From the NCBI RefSeq assembly GCF_019097595.1, contig NC_080712.1, positions 22,823,646 to 22,887,645 of the forward strand: a DNA stretch of 64,000 nucleotides. The letters are read 5' to 3'. Below the pieces are notes generated by a model, which had not been told where the DNA came from, searched no databases, and saw nothing but the letters and a program-made list of their open reading frames with translations. The position numbers were made by a program, and so were the translations under genes. The stretch is from Hemibagrus wyckioides (lineage: Eukaryota > Chordata > Actinopteri > Siluriformes > Bagridae). Positions 35,021 through 48,299 of this stretch are shown one piece after another. Each line of letters starts with the position of its first letter. The stretch's first letter is position 1.

Positions 35021-35774
35021 GGCAAGCCCACACGGAGCACAGCCGTCTTCCTGAGAACCGTGTGTACTGAAAATAGCTTAACTCTAATATCTTTATATGG
35101 TGCAGTGAATATTGCTATTTTGAACAGGCACCTGGTGGATGGATGGATAGATTGATGGGTGCTTAATGGCATGGCTTATTGCATAATAGTTGGCCTAATT
35201 ATGCACTTCATGCATAAATCAATCAAATGCTACTGTGCATAATCACTATTTTATTCTATCATCATTTAGCACTGGACAAGGAAAGAAAATATATGTTCAG
35301 TGACCTGGGAATCCCCTTCACATGGTGAAATGAAGGCACTTTTTTTTTTTAAATATATATATATTGTTCCAAAATGGCTTTCCTAAACATTTAAACATTC
35401 CATTCCAACTCCGTTTGGGGATAAACCCGGAAATTCACTGTGCAAGGAAATCACGCTTAGCTAACCAGGATTTAAACGTCTTTAGACAGATTGCTTGTTT
35501 TTACTTCAGCTTTTGCTAAACTAATTCCAACATGATGTTTGGAGGAAGAATTCCAAGGCATGATTAAAAAGTAATTAAAAAATAATTCCATGTAATTTTT
35601 AGCGAAATATAAAAGATAATTGAACGTCATCTACACAGTGCCTTTATAATGCGTTCATAAGCATTCCATAAGTATGTTATATAGCATTGCAGGAGAAATA
35701 TTGAAAGGTCTATGGCAATATGTGTAAGATGATATTAGAGGTGTTATGCAGTTTTGTTTTTATATGGAAATATG
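35021..35774. other. intergenic DNA, nothing identified
   Basis: AT-rich sequence directly after camkmt, with a GGATGGATGGAT patch (35135-35150) and short T and AT runs (35340-35365). No gene or named repeat seen. Confidence 0.7.
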
Positions 35775-36774
35775 TACTCGCTGTCCACTTTATTAGGTGC
35801 ACCCGCTTGTTAATGCAGTTCTAATCAGACAAACATGTGGCAGCAGCTCAGTGCATACAGTCATGCAGATACAGGTCAAAAGGTTTAGTTAATCACATCA
35901 AACCAGAAGAGGGAAAAATTGTGATTTCTGTGACTTTAACTGTGGCACGGTTGTTGAAAGATGGGCTGTTTGAGTATTCTAGAAACTGCTGATCTCCTGG
36001 GATTTTCACACAAAACAGTCTCTAGAGTTCTCTAGAGAATGGTGTGAAAAACAAAAAAAAACACGGAGTGAGTGACAGTTCTGTGGGTAGAAACATCTTA
36101 TTGGTACAAGAGGTCAGAGGAAAATGGCCAGATTGGTTCAAACTGCCAAAAAGGATATAGTAACTCAGATAATCACTCTGTACAACCAGGGTGAGCAGAA
36201 AGGCATCTCAGCATGCACAAAACATCAAACCTTGAGGTGTATGGTCTACAACAGCAGAAGACACACTGGGTTCCACTTCTGTCAGCCAAGAATAAGAGGC
36301 TTGCTGAGCGTGCTGAAGCATGCTGAGATGCTTTTCTACTCACCATGGTTCTAAAGAGTGCTTATTTGAGTTACTATAGACTTCCTGTCAGGTTATACCA
36401 GTCTGGCCATTCTCGTCTGACCTCTCTAATCATCTAGGTGTTTCAGCTTCCAAACTTTTCTCACACAGGAGGTTTTTGTTAACAATAGACACAACACAAC
36501 AATACTGTTGTGTGTGAAAATCCCAGGAAATCACAAACCAGTTTCTGAAATACACAAACCAGCCCCTCTGGCATCAACAACCATGCCATAATTAAAGTCA
36601 CAGAAATCACACTTTTTCCACATTCTGATGTTTGATGTGAACATTAACTGAAGCTCCTGACCTGTATCTGCTTGAATTGTATGAATTGCACTGCTGCCAC
36701 ATGATTGGCTGATTAAATGACTGCATGAAGAAGATAGTGTACAGGTGTTCCTATTAAAGTGGAGGATGAGTGTA
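35775..36774. mobile_element. palindromic Tc1/mariner element (head-to-head 5' halves)
   Basis: Both ends sit at a TA dinucleotide. The left end reads TACTCGCTGTCCACTTTATT; the right end on the opposite strand reads TACACTCATCCTCCACTTTA. The left arm (about 35775-36213) encodes, with decay, the N-terminal DNA-binding part of a fish Tc1-like transposase: an open piece starts MARLVQTAKKDIVTQIITLY at 36124. The right arm (about 36321-36774) is an imperfect reverse complement of the same 5' half, down to CCATGGTGAGTAGAAAAGCA on the opposite strand. No catalytic DDE domain is present, so it is non-autonomous and would fold into a long hairpin. Confidence 0.8.
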
Positions 36775-39700
36775 GATGAGGCTATACTCCTCTAAGAAGC
36801 AGACACTGTAATAAAGTATTGATGAGGAGTATCTACTTGTTATAGGAGCATGATTAAGGAGCCCAATTCTTATGAATTTCTTATTCATGAATCTCATGTG
36901 CCGGCCATATCAATTGTTTTAATTCCCTCAAACTATAATATTAACAAATACATGTATAACACTTTTAAGAAGCACTGCATGTACCGTCTACCACTTGCAT
37001 GAATGTGCTATTAGTAAAAAAAAAAGAAGATATTAATTGGCAAGATATGATGACATAAAATACATTAAAAATACACTAAAATATATTTTTCTTCCATCAA
37101 CTCATAATAAAAATCAATGGACATTTTTCTCTCGTACATGTAAAGTCAAAGTTGTTTAAAAGAAATCTGAAAACATCTTACGCTCTTTAACCTAAGCTTT
37201 TCATTAAGTTGCAGCAATGCTTTATAAGATATTTATGCAATGCTTATGAACGTGTTATAAAGGTACTATGTAGGTCCCTTTTCAATAAAAAGTGTCACCA
37301 AATATATATTTATGGTCGATGGACAAAGTATGTCGTAGGCAGAATTTTATTTGTTTGTCTTTTTGGGCTGTACCAGAATTCAGGTCCAGCTCCATCCGAC
37401 TGGTTTTTACCAGGCCGCCGAACACACACACATACACACACACATATCTGGAGAACTGAGTATCACTTGCTTCACTGTGATTCACTCTCGCTGCTCATCT
37501 TTTAAGTAAGATTTTAAATGAGAATATCATGTGCCAAACCATTGTCTCTCCGCAGACCTCTACCTTTAGACCTTTACCACTGTTCTGGATTGCTGTGTGT
37601 TACGTGGATCTGTTCACCCTGACATTAGCCCGTGTGCAAATGAAGAAATGCAGTATGAATTACAGGCTCTTCCACTATGTGGTTTTTGGAGACAGCCATT
37701 CAAATCATGTATTCCAGGGGAAGTATCTGTGTTAAGTATTCTATAATAAAAATAAGGGACAGGGTGTGTGTGGGGAGGGGTATATGGAGGGGGGGGGGGG
37801 GGGGGTTGTATTAGAAGCTTTCCAGTGAGCTGAATTTTAAACATTTTGACTGCCATATTGTTCCATTGAATACAAATTGTATTAGTACAGAGTGTTTGTG
37901 ATGCTGTCAGTTATATCAACATATCAGGATGCAAAGTGTTAACATATTATCAAGTGTTTCATATTCAGAATATTTGCATTATATTCCTTTGCCCACTGTA
38001 AAAGCTGTTCAACTGTTTATAGTGAGCTGAGAAATCATTCACTTGATGTCAGAGCTGCAACTTTTACAGTAATTTGATCATCTTGTTTTTTCGGGGCTTC
38101 GTGTTTCTGCACTGTGACTGATGAGTCTAAAGTGATTGTTTTACACTAATGGAGCAGGTGCTTGTAATGACTGTGATTAAATCATTATTTGAAACATTTT
38201 TGTTTCTAGTGCTGTTTTTCTACAAATGTTAGCTTGCCTCTAATTTATTTGGCATGCCATATACACTGTCTGCATTTTTATTTTACTTTATTTTATTTTA
38301 TTTTTTTTAGCTTTTATTATTTTCAATCCTGAATACAAAATGATAGTCAGTGATTTTAACCATCATGGCTGTAATTGCTAGGATTTTTCTCTTTCGTGAT
38401 ACCAACTTATTTTAAGGTTTCAGTCCAATGGTAGTTATTAGCTGATGAGTAACATGAAACTTACACTGTTTATGTGTGTTTATTATTTGGTTTGTATTTT
38501 GGATGAAATACTTTCATTTTGAATTTTTTTTTTGATGAAAGTATTTTACATATATTTTTTTTAAATATTTTCTTATACTCTTTATATATATATATATATA
38601 TATATATATTTTCTTTTTTTTTTAATCCCATCAATGAACCAATTATTCTCTTGCACTTTTCATTTTAAAATGCTACTTTTTAAAACCCTCAGTAACTCTG
38701 TTAGACTGGATTATACAGGGATAGAAGTTTCCCAGTCACATTTGCCTCTCAGGTAAATTACTTTGTCTCTCTGGTGTTCCCTCCTACAGAGAGAACAAGC
38801 CTTTCTAGTTCACAGGACTGGCTGACTGGCGCTGGAGAAGAGACACACACAGAGGGAGGGGTGAAGCGAGTTACACCCCCACCCCTGTTTTGAGATTTGA
38901 AAGACGTCTGTTCTTCCCCAAACCACCATCCATCCTGAGGGAAGGAGAAAGAAGGAGAGAGAGAGATTGAGTGAGCGCTCCCTGTTCCATACAAGAGCCC
39001 CATTAACTTGACCACTTGCCCTTTGCACACAAAGCCTGTGCCGGCCCCCTGTCCCACCCACCCAATTATGTGCGATTAGGCTCAGTGTGCTGTGTCAAGA
39101 TGCAGAGAGACGAAGAGAGCTGGCACTGTTAACCGACCAAGAGAGGGCAGCCATTTAAAATGAACTACAGGCGTGTGTGCATCCTGCCGCCTGGCATATT
39201 TTCCACTAGTGTGTGAAGGTAGATAGAAGGTTGTTTATTTGGTGTACACTGCACAAATTGCTTGAATGTACTCTGCGAATGAATGTGTTCGAAGTCGAAA
39301 ATTCTCAATTAGTTTGTTTGCTCATGCATTTTATGCAGGGGTTCCATTATCACTGATATAAAAATAAATAAATAAAATCATCTCTGTGAGAGTTACAGTG
39401 CATGGTGTGAGGCACCAAGATGCAAAACAAATATTCTGAATATAACCGAAGGATATGGTAAAAAGTTTGCCTCCGTTTTCCCTCCAAATTTCTCTCTGGA
39501 CTCACAAAAAACACGAGCTGATACACTTCAAGAGCTACAGTTTCCCTGTCTGGGCCATGTAATCAGTGCCAGAGCAAAGTATCAGCAGTGACGTGGTAAG
39601 GGCTACGTGGACTAAGCTGGGCATTTGATTTCCTTTTGTCCTATTTGTACCTTCCTCAGTGATAACTCAGCAGATGATATAGATATATATAGATAGATAT

Positions 39701-42700
39701 CATGTGAGACAAGTGTCTTACATTTGAGCATTTTGTGTAAACAGGAAATTAAATTAAAATTCTTCAAACAAATCATGTCTTTCGGGGATATATCTGGAAT
39801 TTAAATGCACTTATATTTATTAATAAATATTAATATTAATATTTATATTTAATTATTACATGAATTTTAGAGGTAATTTAATATATAATAAAACAAAACA
39901 ATGAATACCAAATCAAATTAATTGTCATGTTGATTAGCTGATGAATACTTTTTAATTCAAAAATTGATAAAGAATTGATCAAATAATTATGGAGATCTGT
40001 GTGATGATTTGACATTTGTTTCTCACAAAACCAACTTTATCTGCAGTTACATAGAAATCAGTTCATCCTACCACTGTGCTGTCTTGTTTTTAATATTAAC
40101 AATTATTTCAATTATTAAACAAGTTAAATATCCTGAGTCATATGGTACTGTTAATTCATTCGAATACTCAGGCATTGTGCTGTAAATTAGTTAAAACAAT
40201 AAAAGATGGCATTTTTGTTTTCTTGCACATATTTGGCATGTTACTGACTCATCAATGATGAGTAAAGCTCAGCTTTTACTATGGTGACTTATTCCAGACT
40301 CTATTCTGACATTTCCTTTTGTTAAACTGTAAAAGTCCTTTTCTTTAGAAATGTTGCCAAAGCTTACTTATGACTTTAGAAGGTAACACTGTGATGTGGT
40401 GTATTGTGGTGTAGTAACTTAAAAAAAAAACCCCAAAAAAACACAGACATGCTTGAGTCTGTCTTCTGAACAGTTCATTCATATTTTAATTGCTTTAATT
40501 AATTGTCAATTATTATAGAGTGCTTCTGTGTTTAATGTGCACTTTTAATTACTAATTTGATGTAATTAAACTGTCATCTTATTTACTTTTGTTTTAAATT
40601 ATCTGTTTTAAATTATTAAAATTTCTACTTAAAAAAATAAAATATTTGACTTGTGGTCTGTTCAAGCTAAACCTGTAACCTTTAATTTAATAGTTTGTTT
40701 TTGTTTTCTTTGTACTTAACTGTATTTAAAAGTTTCAAGTTTGTGTTTTTATTTTTATTTTTATTTTTCGTCACATTTGGATTACATTTGAATGATCAGA
40801 ATCCCTCTAGTTAACATTTAGATGTCTGTACCCAAACAGACAAAACAAAAAAATCAATTCTATTTCTTTTTCTTTTCTCAGTTAAAATTGCTGTTTATTT
40901 AAGAATTGACCCTAAGCTTGGATTTGACTTCTGTTTACTGGCTCTTTAAATTGTGCCTAATTCTGTTGCGACTCACTTCTGCTGCTTTTACTTTCTAAAT
41001 TCAGTGCCCTGCTAGTGCACCTCCCTACCACTTGTCCTTGATTTAAAAAGCAATAAAAAAACATTTTTCCTCCTCTCAAACATGAGTTTTTGAAAAGTGT
41101 TCGTCAAACTCCTTTTATTTGCAGAAGGGGGCTTTAAAGTCTCTGTCCTCAAAATTCTTAGCTGCTTTTTAAATGTTTTCCTCTGCTGAGCAGAAACTGA
41201 AAGCGTCTCTGCCGGCGAGAGCTGCTAAGTGTCAGGGAAGCACAGGAAATGCTTCACTTCTGCGACTCCAGCCCTGATTTACGCTTGCTCCATCTCGCCA
41301 TCGTTCTAAAGGTCCACTAAGTGACGGTAATACTGAGTAGGAATGAATATTTCTTTCAAGGTTGTTTTTGAGTAATGTTCATTTAGCAGACCTTACAGTA
41401 GATCACGCTCTGAAAACAGATGACATGTTCATGATTGTTTTGAAGAAGGGCTCGGTTATCAGTTTAATTGCTTTGTTAGAAATGTGTGGTTTCCAACGGT
41501 AGCCTGGTTAAATGTCATTCAGAAACATAATTCCTTCATCCAGTTTAAAAGTAAGCCACTTCAGCTTGGGGGAATGAGAGAGAGAGTGAGAGTGAGAGAG
41601 AGCAAGCTTTCAGGGCTTCCTCTCCATCAGGCTGACTTTTTAATCCACCTGCATCTGACAGGAAGCTTTGTGTGAAAGGGTCAAGCAGCTCAGGAGGCGG
41701 AAGAACTGTAGAAGTGACTGTACTTATTTCTGTTGATTGATTTAGTATTCAGCCACTTTCAGCAATGGAGAGGTTCTGTATGAATCAACTGGCTGCTGTC
41801 CGATTTGTACACACAGTTAAGAAATTATTCTTTTATTAAGCCATGAAATGTTTGTGTGCACAAGTGCTTCCTCTAATGCTAGCTCGATCTTGGCTTTGCT
41901 CAGTCTGGAGTGACCATGTGAATGGCCCCGGGGCTCTCATCTTCTTCAAGAACTGTGATTGGTCAACAGGCTTCTTCCTCTTACAAGTGGTATTCCAAGC
42001 ACTTTGAGGGTCAGTTCCTTTTTCTGGAGGTCAACAAGACTGCCACATGCACTGCCTTCTGTCACACGTCTGTCTTACTACACTGGTGAAGACCTCTGAT
42101 CACATAAATATAAAAGAACTTAATGTAATACTTAATTATGATTCTAACCTTAGAATCTATTATTATTTTATTTAATCTATTATTGAATCTATCATTTTTC
42201 TTTAAACAATATTGCTAGATATTTCAATATTTTAAGGGACTGAGATATAAAAACATGTCCACACACCAAAGGCCTCATTCCTAGTTGCTTCTGTTGGCTG
42301 TTTGTAGACAGATCTGCCAACTCTTTGCTTATTGTTCTGCTATGTCTCTAAGCCTTATGCATTGAAAATCCTGCTTTCTTTGTAGATTAGAAAAAGAATA
42401 TAGAAATTGCCTGGCGTTCTATACGACATATAGGCAGCATATTAATGAACTGTTTGATGCTGTTAATTAGGGTCCCGCAGTTTTTCTAATTGAGAGTGTT
42501 GACTCGTTGTCAACAAGAGGACATGAAGCTGTAGCTTGTTCCACAATTGCTACTCGTCCCTCAGCAAACAAGTTGTCACAATGTCAGAAAGCTCTGCTTT
42601 GCATGGATTTGTGCAAAATAAGAACGAGAGCAATGCACCGGAGGGAATCCTGCCTGCTGGGTCTGTAGAATATTTGTGTAAACTTGCTAGTTTGATTGCT

Positions 42701-42795
42701 AGTGTTTGTACACATCAATGTTTCTGAAATACTGTATGTTGACTTATAAGCTACTGAAATAACTGTTTGAATTTTCAAAGGAAGAAAGTGAACCC
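36775..42795. other. AT-rich intergenic DNA
   Basis: No exon recognised. It holds a 17-base G run (37789-37805), an (AT)n tract (38583-38610), T-rich stretches, a small GC-richer patch near 38760-39200 and another at 41140-41330. No named transposon stood out. Confidence 0.65.
37789..37805 (+). repeat. poly(G) run
   Basis: Seventeen consecutive G's. A length-unstable homopolymer; its exact length may be an assembly estimate. Confidence 0.9.
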
Positions 42796-42860
42796 ATAAA
42801 TAAACAAACAAATGAATAAATGAATGAATGAATGAATGAATGAATGAATGAATGAATGAA

Positions 42861-42955
<95 letters not shown>
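42796..42955. repeat. compound tetranucleotide microsatellite (TGAA)n(TAAA)n(TCAA)n
   Basis: Three consecutive arrays that differ by one base per unit: TGAA (about 42819-42859), TAAA (42860-42911) and TCAA (42912-42955), all in the same register. Confidence 0.97.
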
Positions 42956-43030
42956 GTTTTCAGGGTCCAGTATTACAAGCTCAGTTAATTGTATTAAAAA
43001 CATTTGTAAACAGAAATATTTATATATATA

Positions 43031-43133
43031 TGAAGAGTATGAAAAAAACCCAGTCAATTTTAACTTATATATATAATATTTATACTATATATATATAAAG
43101 TTAAAATTGACTGGGTTTTTTTCATACTCTTCA
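43031..43133. repeat. perfect 36-bp inverted repeat (hairpin)
   Basis: The left arm 43031-43066 begins TGAAGAGTATGAAAAAAACC. The right arm 43098-43133 is its exact reverse complement. The 31-nt spacer is AT-only apart from one C and can extend the stem through alternating AT. Confidence 0.95.
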
Positions 43134-43572
43134 GTCTTAGTAGTACAACAGAAATTAAAATATCACAGAAAATACTGATCCTAATGAATCCTATATTAAC
43201 CTTAACCTTATAAGCTGTGTAAATGCGGCTCTAAAGTCATTTGTATGTGCAATCAATTAAAATAATGCCACATACATCTAATGATATAATGTCATTTTAA
43301 TGTCTTTTAAAATATGCCTATGCTTTTAAAATAATTTTCTTCTAGATAGTGACACTGTAGTATATACTAAAAGGTAATAATGGAAACTATAGGATTATTA
43401 AATATTATTTAAAGGAATAAAAATGTTTTGCATGTAAGCAACGCCTAATGTCTCATACAAATGCTTTGTTTTTATTATAATTATTATTATTATTATAATT
43501 ATTATTAATACATTATTAAATCTTTTCTGATTAATCATAGTTATTAATTGTCAGATATTACATTATAATCCA

Positions 43573-43605
<33 letters not shown>

Positions 43606-44559
43606 AACTTAGCTATATATTAATAACAACAAGCAAAGGTCTTGCTGGGTGAGGTGACGTATTTGCTTCTTTTCTATCAATTATTATCAATTATTTTTGA
43701 CCTGCTTTGTTGTATATAAAAGATGACTCATAGGAAAGTGTCCAAGTACCGACAAAAACAATACACTTGGTATATGTTTTGCCATGCAAAACCCGAGAGG
43801 ATATATTTTTTTAATTCTCTGGGCTGAGCCCTGGTTAACTTCCTGCCTGTAAGGGGATGTGTTTCCTGGGCTGGACTGTGGAAGGTGCAGGGCTCTGGTA
43901 GTAGCCGTGACCTACCCACGAACCTCTGGGTTGTGTGCACCGTGTCAACCTCCTGTGTAGGGTTTTGAAAGCATTAATAAATGTTTTTATGTGAGGGCAG
44001 ACTCCCTGCCTGACATTAGGCAGCTTTCAAAATGTCACTGTTAGGTGAAAACAGAGCTCACGGCTTCTGATATGGTAATGATAAAAATCGGATGCTTTTG
44101 AGAAGCTGACTGTCTTGCCTTCACCTCTTATTATTCGGCTCTACAGTTATTCAACTTAAAGCATGTTTTTTTTCAGATTCTTCAATGAATTATTCAGTGA
44201 AACTAACAAGAAAGGGAAGTACTCACAAGATCGAGGAATGTAAATCTGGACCCTTTAATGGGTCCTGAAGGGTTTAAGAGGTTGAACAGGATAGCAGTGC
44301 TCTGCTAGAGTCACTGATTGGAGGGAGCTGAAAAGCCAGGACAAACTTTGAGTGTCAGCGTATGACTCTGCATCATCTGACTCTGCTTTCTCTTTTAGAA
44401 TAAATACACTCAACTTGCCTCATCAGCTAAGCTCTTCCCTTATCCTTTTTCTCCTTCCATCCTTTCTCTATAGCTGTGGTCATGTCTGCAGAACAGAGAA
44501 ATTGTAGTATTTAGCTGAGCAGAGCTTGAGAATGCAAAGGTCTTTTGTGGGGGAAAAAA
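43134..44559. other. AT-rich intergenic DNA
   Basis: Contains TTATTA microrepeats (43470-43510) and an (AT)n tract (43578-43603). No gene or named element found. Confidence 0.7.
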
Positions 44560-44960
44560 AAAATCAAGTCAGAAAAAATGAGCTCGGGAGAGAAGCGGGC
44601 TGTCATGGACCTCAATGGCCGCATTATGTAAATCTCTGACGTGCCTTGATGTAAACCTGAATAGAAACACATTAACGTCTTGTATGTGCTTTAAAAGAGC
44701 TCCGACTCGGCCGCGCTGAGACGGCAGATCCAGTAATCATGTTGACAAATTAATGGCACAGAATTAGCTGTCCATTAAAAGAGTATTATGTGGCACACTG
44801 GCACATAAAATTACTCCCAAATACATGCGGGAATGAGAGAAAGCGCAAGTGCATGCCAGTGAGAGAGAATGATGGAGCCGGTGCTGACATGAGGGGCTGT
44901 CTGACTGACATTTATAAACCTGGAGCCATCAAAGCGCAGTAAGAGTGCCTTCAGGTGCTA
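44560..44960. promoter_or_regulatory. candidate conserved non-coding element, downstream intergenic
   Basis: GC-balanced block with GACCTCAATGGCCGCATTAT, GATCCAGTAATCATGTTGAC, AAATTAATGGCACAGAATTA and GCTGTCCATTAAAAGAG. Dense TAAT/ATTA cores and no open exon. One of the best intergenic regulatory candidates in the window. Confidence 0.4.
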
Positions 44961-46091
44961 ACTTTTGTTGAAAGGTTGTAATGAGGTTGTGTGGGGGTGA
45001 GATGTCAAAAGCTAGGTCTCTGTTTCTCTCTACTGTATGTATGAGCGTGTTCCGGGGGGTTAAGGAGACAATCAACATACCTGTCTCATAACCCTGTTTT
45101 ATTTCATGGCTAATTTGGTCCTGCTGTGCACTGATGTAGTGTCACCAAACGTGCCATTTCAGCCAGAGCAGTTCACCCTGCCAGTCATCCTCACCGCAGT
45201 CACACTGTAATATTTAAAAATGAGGAAAAATGAATTGGAGCATGTCACCTGCTACAACAGGCATCAATTATTTATGTTATTATTGTAACATACTAGCAAT
45301 CTTACTAGCAGAAAATGTCATAAAATTGAATACACACAATATCCCACTGATTTTATATTCAGTTTTATTCAGCACTGCAGCTTCATTCATTTTGCAGTAA
45401 ATTAGACAGATTGGCAAGCAGTGAATATGCAGTAGAGGGAATCTTATTGGCGAACTAAATGGCTAAGTGAAATGTACCTTATTGACGTTCCACAGTACAA
45501 TCAACTGCTCTGGCCTTTAAAATCTAATAACAAATGACAGCATGGGATAGAAATGGTCCTACTGTTTAAAATTTAAAGCCATGGAGATAAATTAAAAAGT
45601 AGTTTTGGGAAGGAATTTATGGGGCCAAGACCACAAAAACTCTGATTATCACTGGAGATATTTAGACACATGGGGATGTCTAAAATTTCTTATCAAATAA
45701 GGTATACGGTCGATATCTAAATGCTGAAATAATCTACCTGAAATCTTTAAATTATTGTTCTACCACAAATGTCCAGATGAGACACTGATGCACAAGGCAT
45801 TTTAAAATTGACAAACATTCGGAGCAGGGAGGTAAAATGTCAGTGAAGTTAAATGATATAAATGTCAGCTATGCCACTTTGGCATCTGCAGTATGGACCC
45901 TAAGTCTGTCAGTTATCTGTGCCTTTGAACGTATACATTCCCATATGAGCTGATGCCAAGTGCTTGACTGACAAGACAAAGCCCGAGTTAAATAAACATT
46001 CGAGACATAGTTATTGCTCCCCTTTCTTTCTCTCCACACGGCTAAAATGTAATTCAGATGTCAGCGCGGAGTCTCTCTACCATATGGTGCA

Positions 46092-46126
<35 letters not shown>

Positions 46127-47699
46127 CTTCTTTCTCTTTTCTCTCATTCCCTATTGTTCCTTTTGTTCTCTCTGCTGCTCCTTTATCGAACAAGACATTG
46201 CAGCAAGAGAAAAAAAAAAAAGATGACACTTTCTCAGTTGTCCTTCATGTCCTCTTTGGAGTGCTTGTCATTTTGGCAGCAGCGTGTTGACAGCAGCCTC
46301 TACAGCAGAGCAGTGTGCAGAGCAGCTTACAGTAATTCACTCTAATAGAACTATGACACCGTCTGCCAGCTTTTCTGTGTCTGTTTCTCCCCCGTAGGAT
46401 GGTACAGTGTTGCCCTATTCCTTGTTAAAATTGTCATGTTAAAAAAATCTATTTTATATGTTAATGTTTCATATTGTGTGCCCTGAAAACAATTACACCC
46501 AACAGCATTCTTACACGAGCTTTCACTTTGCATGGATATTAGCTCTATTCACTTCTCAGCCACGTCGTTCTATTACAGACCTAAAGGCACATCACAGCGC
46601 ATTTCACAGCTCCAAAACATTTCGACCTTTATATTATTGAATAAATTTATCTCATTTCTTGTTGTTAAAAAAAACAACAACAACAAAACAAACAAACCAA
46701 AACAAAAAAACCTGTGCCCTCATGTTTCCTGTCTCTTAGGAAGGATTATCACATTAAGTTACAATTCATTTAGTCAAACATCCTGCTCAGCAGTAGTAGA
46801 TAATTGTATGGTGTTCCATACAAATCCTTTTCCCGTCTTCTAGAAGTTTTAACCCTCACCATTTAAGTGGCCCAATCAGAGCTCGGCTGGCTTTTCTGTC
46901 CAACTGAAAGAGTGACCTGCACAATATGGGCAGGAACCACAGGCCACCAGCCACTACAATATCTTTGGCAGGCTTTTGGAGCCTGGCCACCATGGCACAA
47001 AAGCATAACGGAAGTGGGGCTAACTTCTAGGAAGCCTTTCTACCTCACACAGGCCAGTAGGGGGGCAACCAGATGTAGGGCACTGGGTAGGGGGCTATTG
47101 TTCCCCAATGCTGGATTTAAAGAGCGAAAAGGAGAAAGGAACGGAACTCTCTTTCTCTTAATTGTTGCTCTCTGTGAGTGCAGAAAGGGAGCCTGTCCCC
47201 ATCTTTAGCTGCTCCCTCACTCCTGCTTTCCATCTACACCAAACCATTTTGGTAGGGTCTGAAACAGCCTGAGGCTCAACAGTTCCTTCACAGAATTCTG
47301 GATGGGAAATCATACCAAAAAATAGAAATAAAAAATCAAACCAATGCAATACAGGAAATATTTGAATATCTGAAATGCAAAACAAATTTATGTTATATTA
47401 TCCATAATTTTTTTTTACCATGTAATTGATTTTTAGAACAATAAGAAGTTAAAGGAAGTTAAAGGAAAATTATTATTCATTTTATTATTAATAGTCATGC
47501 TTAGTTTATCAAGATCACTTCACCAGCATGTCATGCAGAAAGTGCTATTGGAATCATAAATCCTCAGTGAATTGGCCAGCTTTAGCGTCTCATCTGTCAA
47601 TGACAGTCACAAGAGATCAACTTACCAAAAAGCTCCACACATTCCACAAGTTCAGACATTCAGATCTCTTTACTTTTCAGGTCTCATTACATTTTGTGA
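44961..47699. other. intergenic DNA
   Basis: Mixed AT-rich DNA with a CT repeat (46097-46122), A runs (46209-46221) and an AACAAC/AAACAA patch (46672-46710). 46860-47260 is less AT-rich, but I could not assign it. Confidence 0.65.
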
Positions 47700-48270
47700 C
47701 AGTGTTGGCAAACTCATCTGAGGCACAGACAATGTATTAGGCCTCCATGGCATTGAGATCTTGCATATGGGATTTGGAACATGAAATCCATAATGGTAAA
47801 CATTGACAGATTGCATCGGTTTGTTTCCATTAGGGACTGAGATTGGTACACTTGTGCTAAGTGGCCCATTGCTGCCGAAGACTGAGGCCCGTCTGAAGAA
47901 TGCTCTTAATAGCGTCCTTAAACAAGACCTTTTGTGCCCCCAGCCATTCTCAGGCCACAAAATTAGGCTTCCTTTTTCTGCAGCCTTTCTCTCCCCCCTT
48001 CATTCCTCACATAAACCACCATGTGAAGTGGTTCATTACGGAGCCTCTCCTCCTCTCAGGTAGTGGCTCCAGCCATTCCCTATTCTCCACTCCTCTAACT
48101 CCCTTAGGAAGGAAAAAGGAAGACATGCCAGACAAAGGTCCTGTTCGTACTTCCTATGGAAAATTAGCAGCTTTCACCAAGGTAGAAAGGATGTGCCTGA
48201 GGCCTCGCTAGCAACTTGCTGCAGTGCTGAAGTAACCCCCTCCCGGCACCAATTAAGAGCGAAGATGCTC
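47700..48270. promoter_or_regulatory. candidate conserved non-coding element
   Basis: Long non-repetitive stretch with GCTCTTAATAGCGTCC, CACAAAATTAGGCTTCC, GGTTCATTACGGAGCC and GGCACCAATTAAGAGC. An open + frame of 86-103 codons resembles no protein I know. Confidence 0.3.
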
Positions 48271-48299
48271 TTCTCCTTACCGAGTGCATCTATTTACCT

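Noticed and set aside
42584..42916. 110-codon minus-strand frame with repeated LFIY/SFIH units
   Set aside because: Translation of the tetranucleotide microsatellite; not a membrane protein.
46860..47260. 113-codon + frame in GC-balanced DNA
   Set aside because: No recognisable domain, no splice or promoter context.
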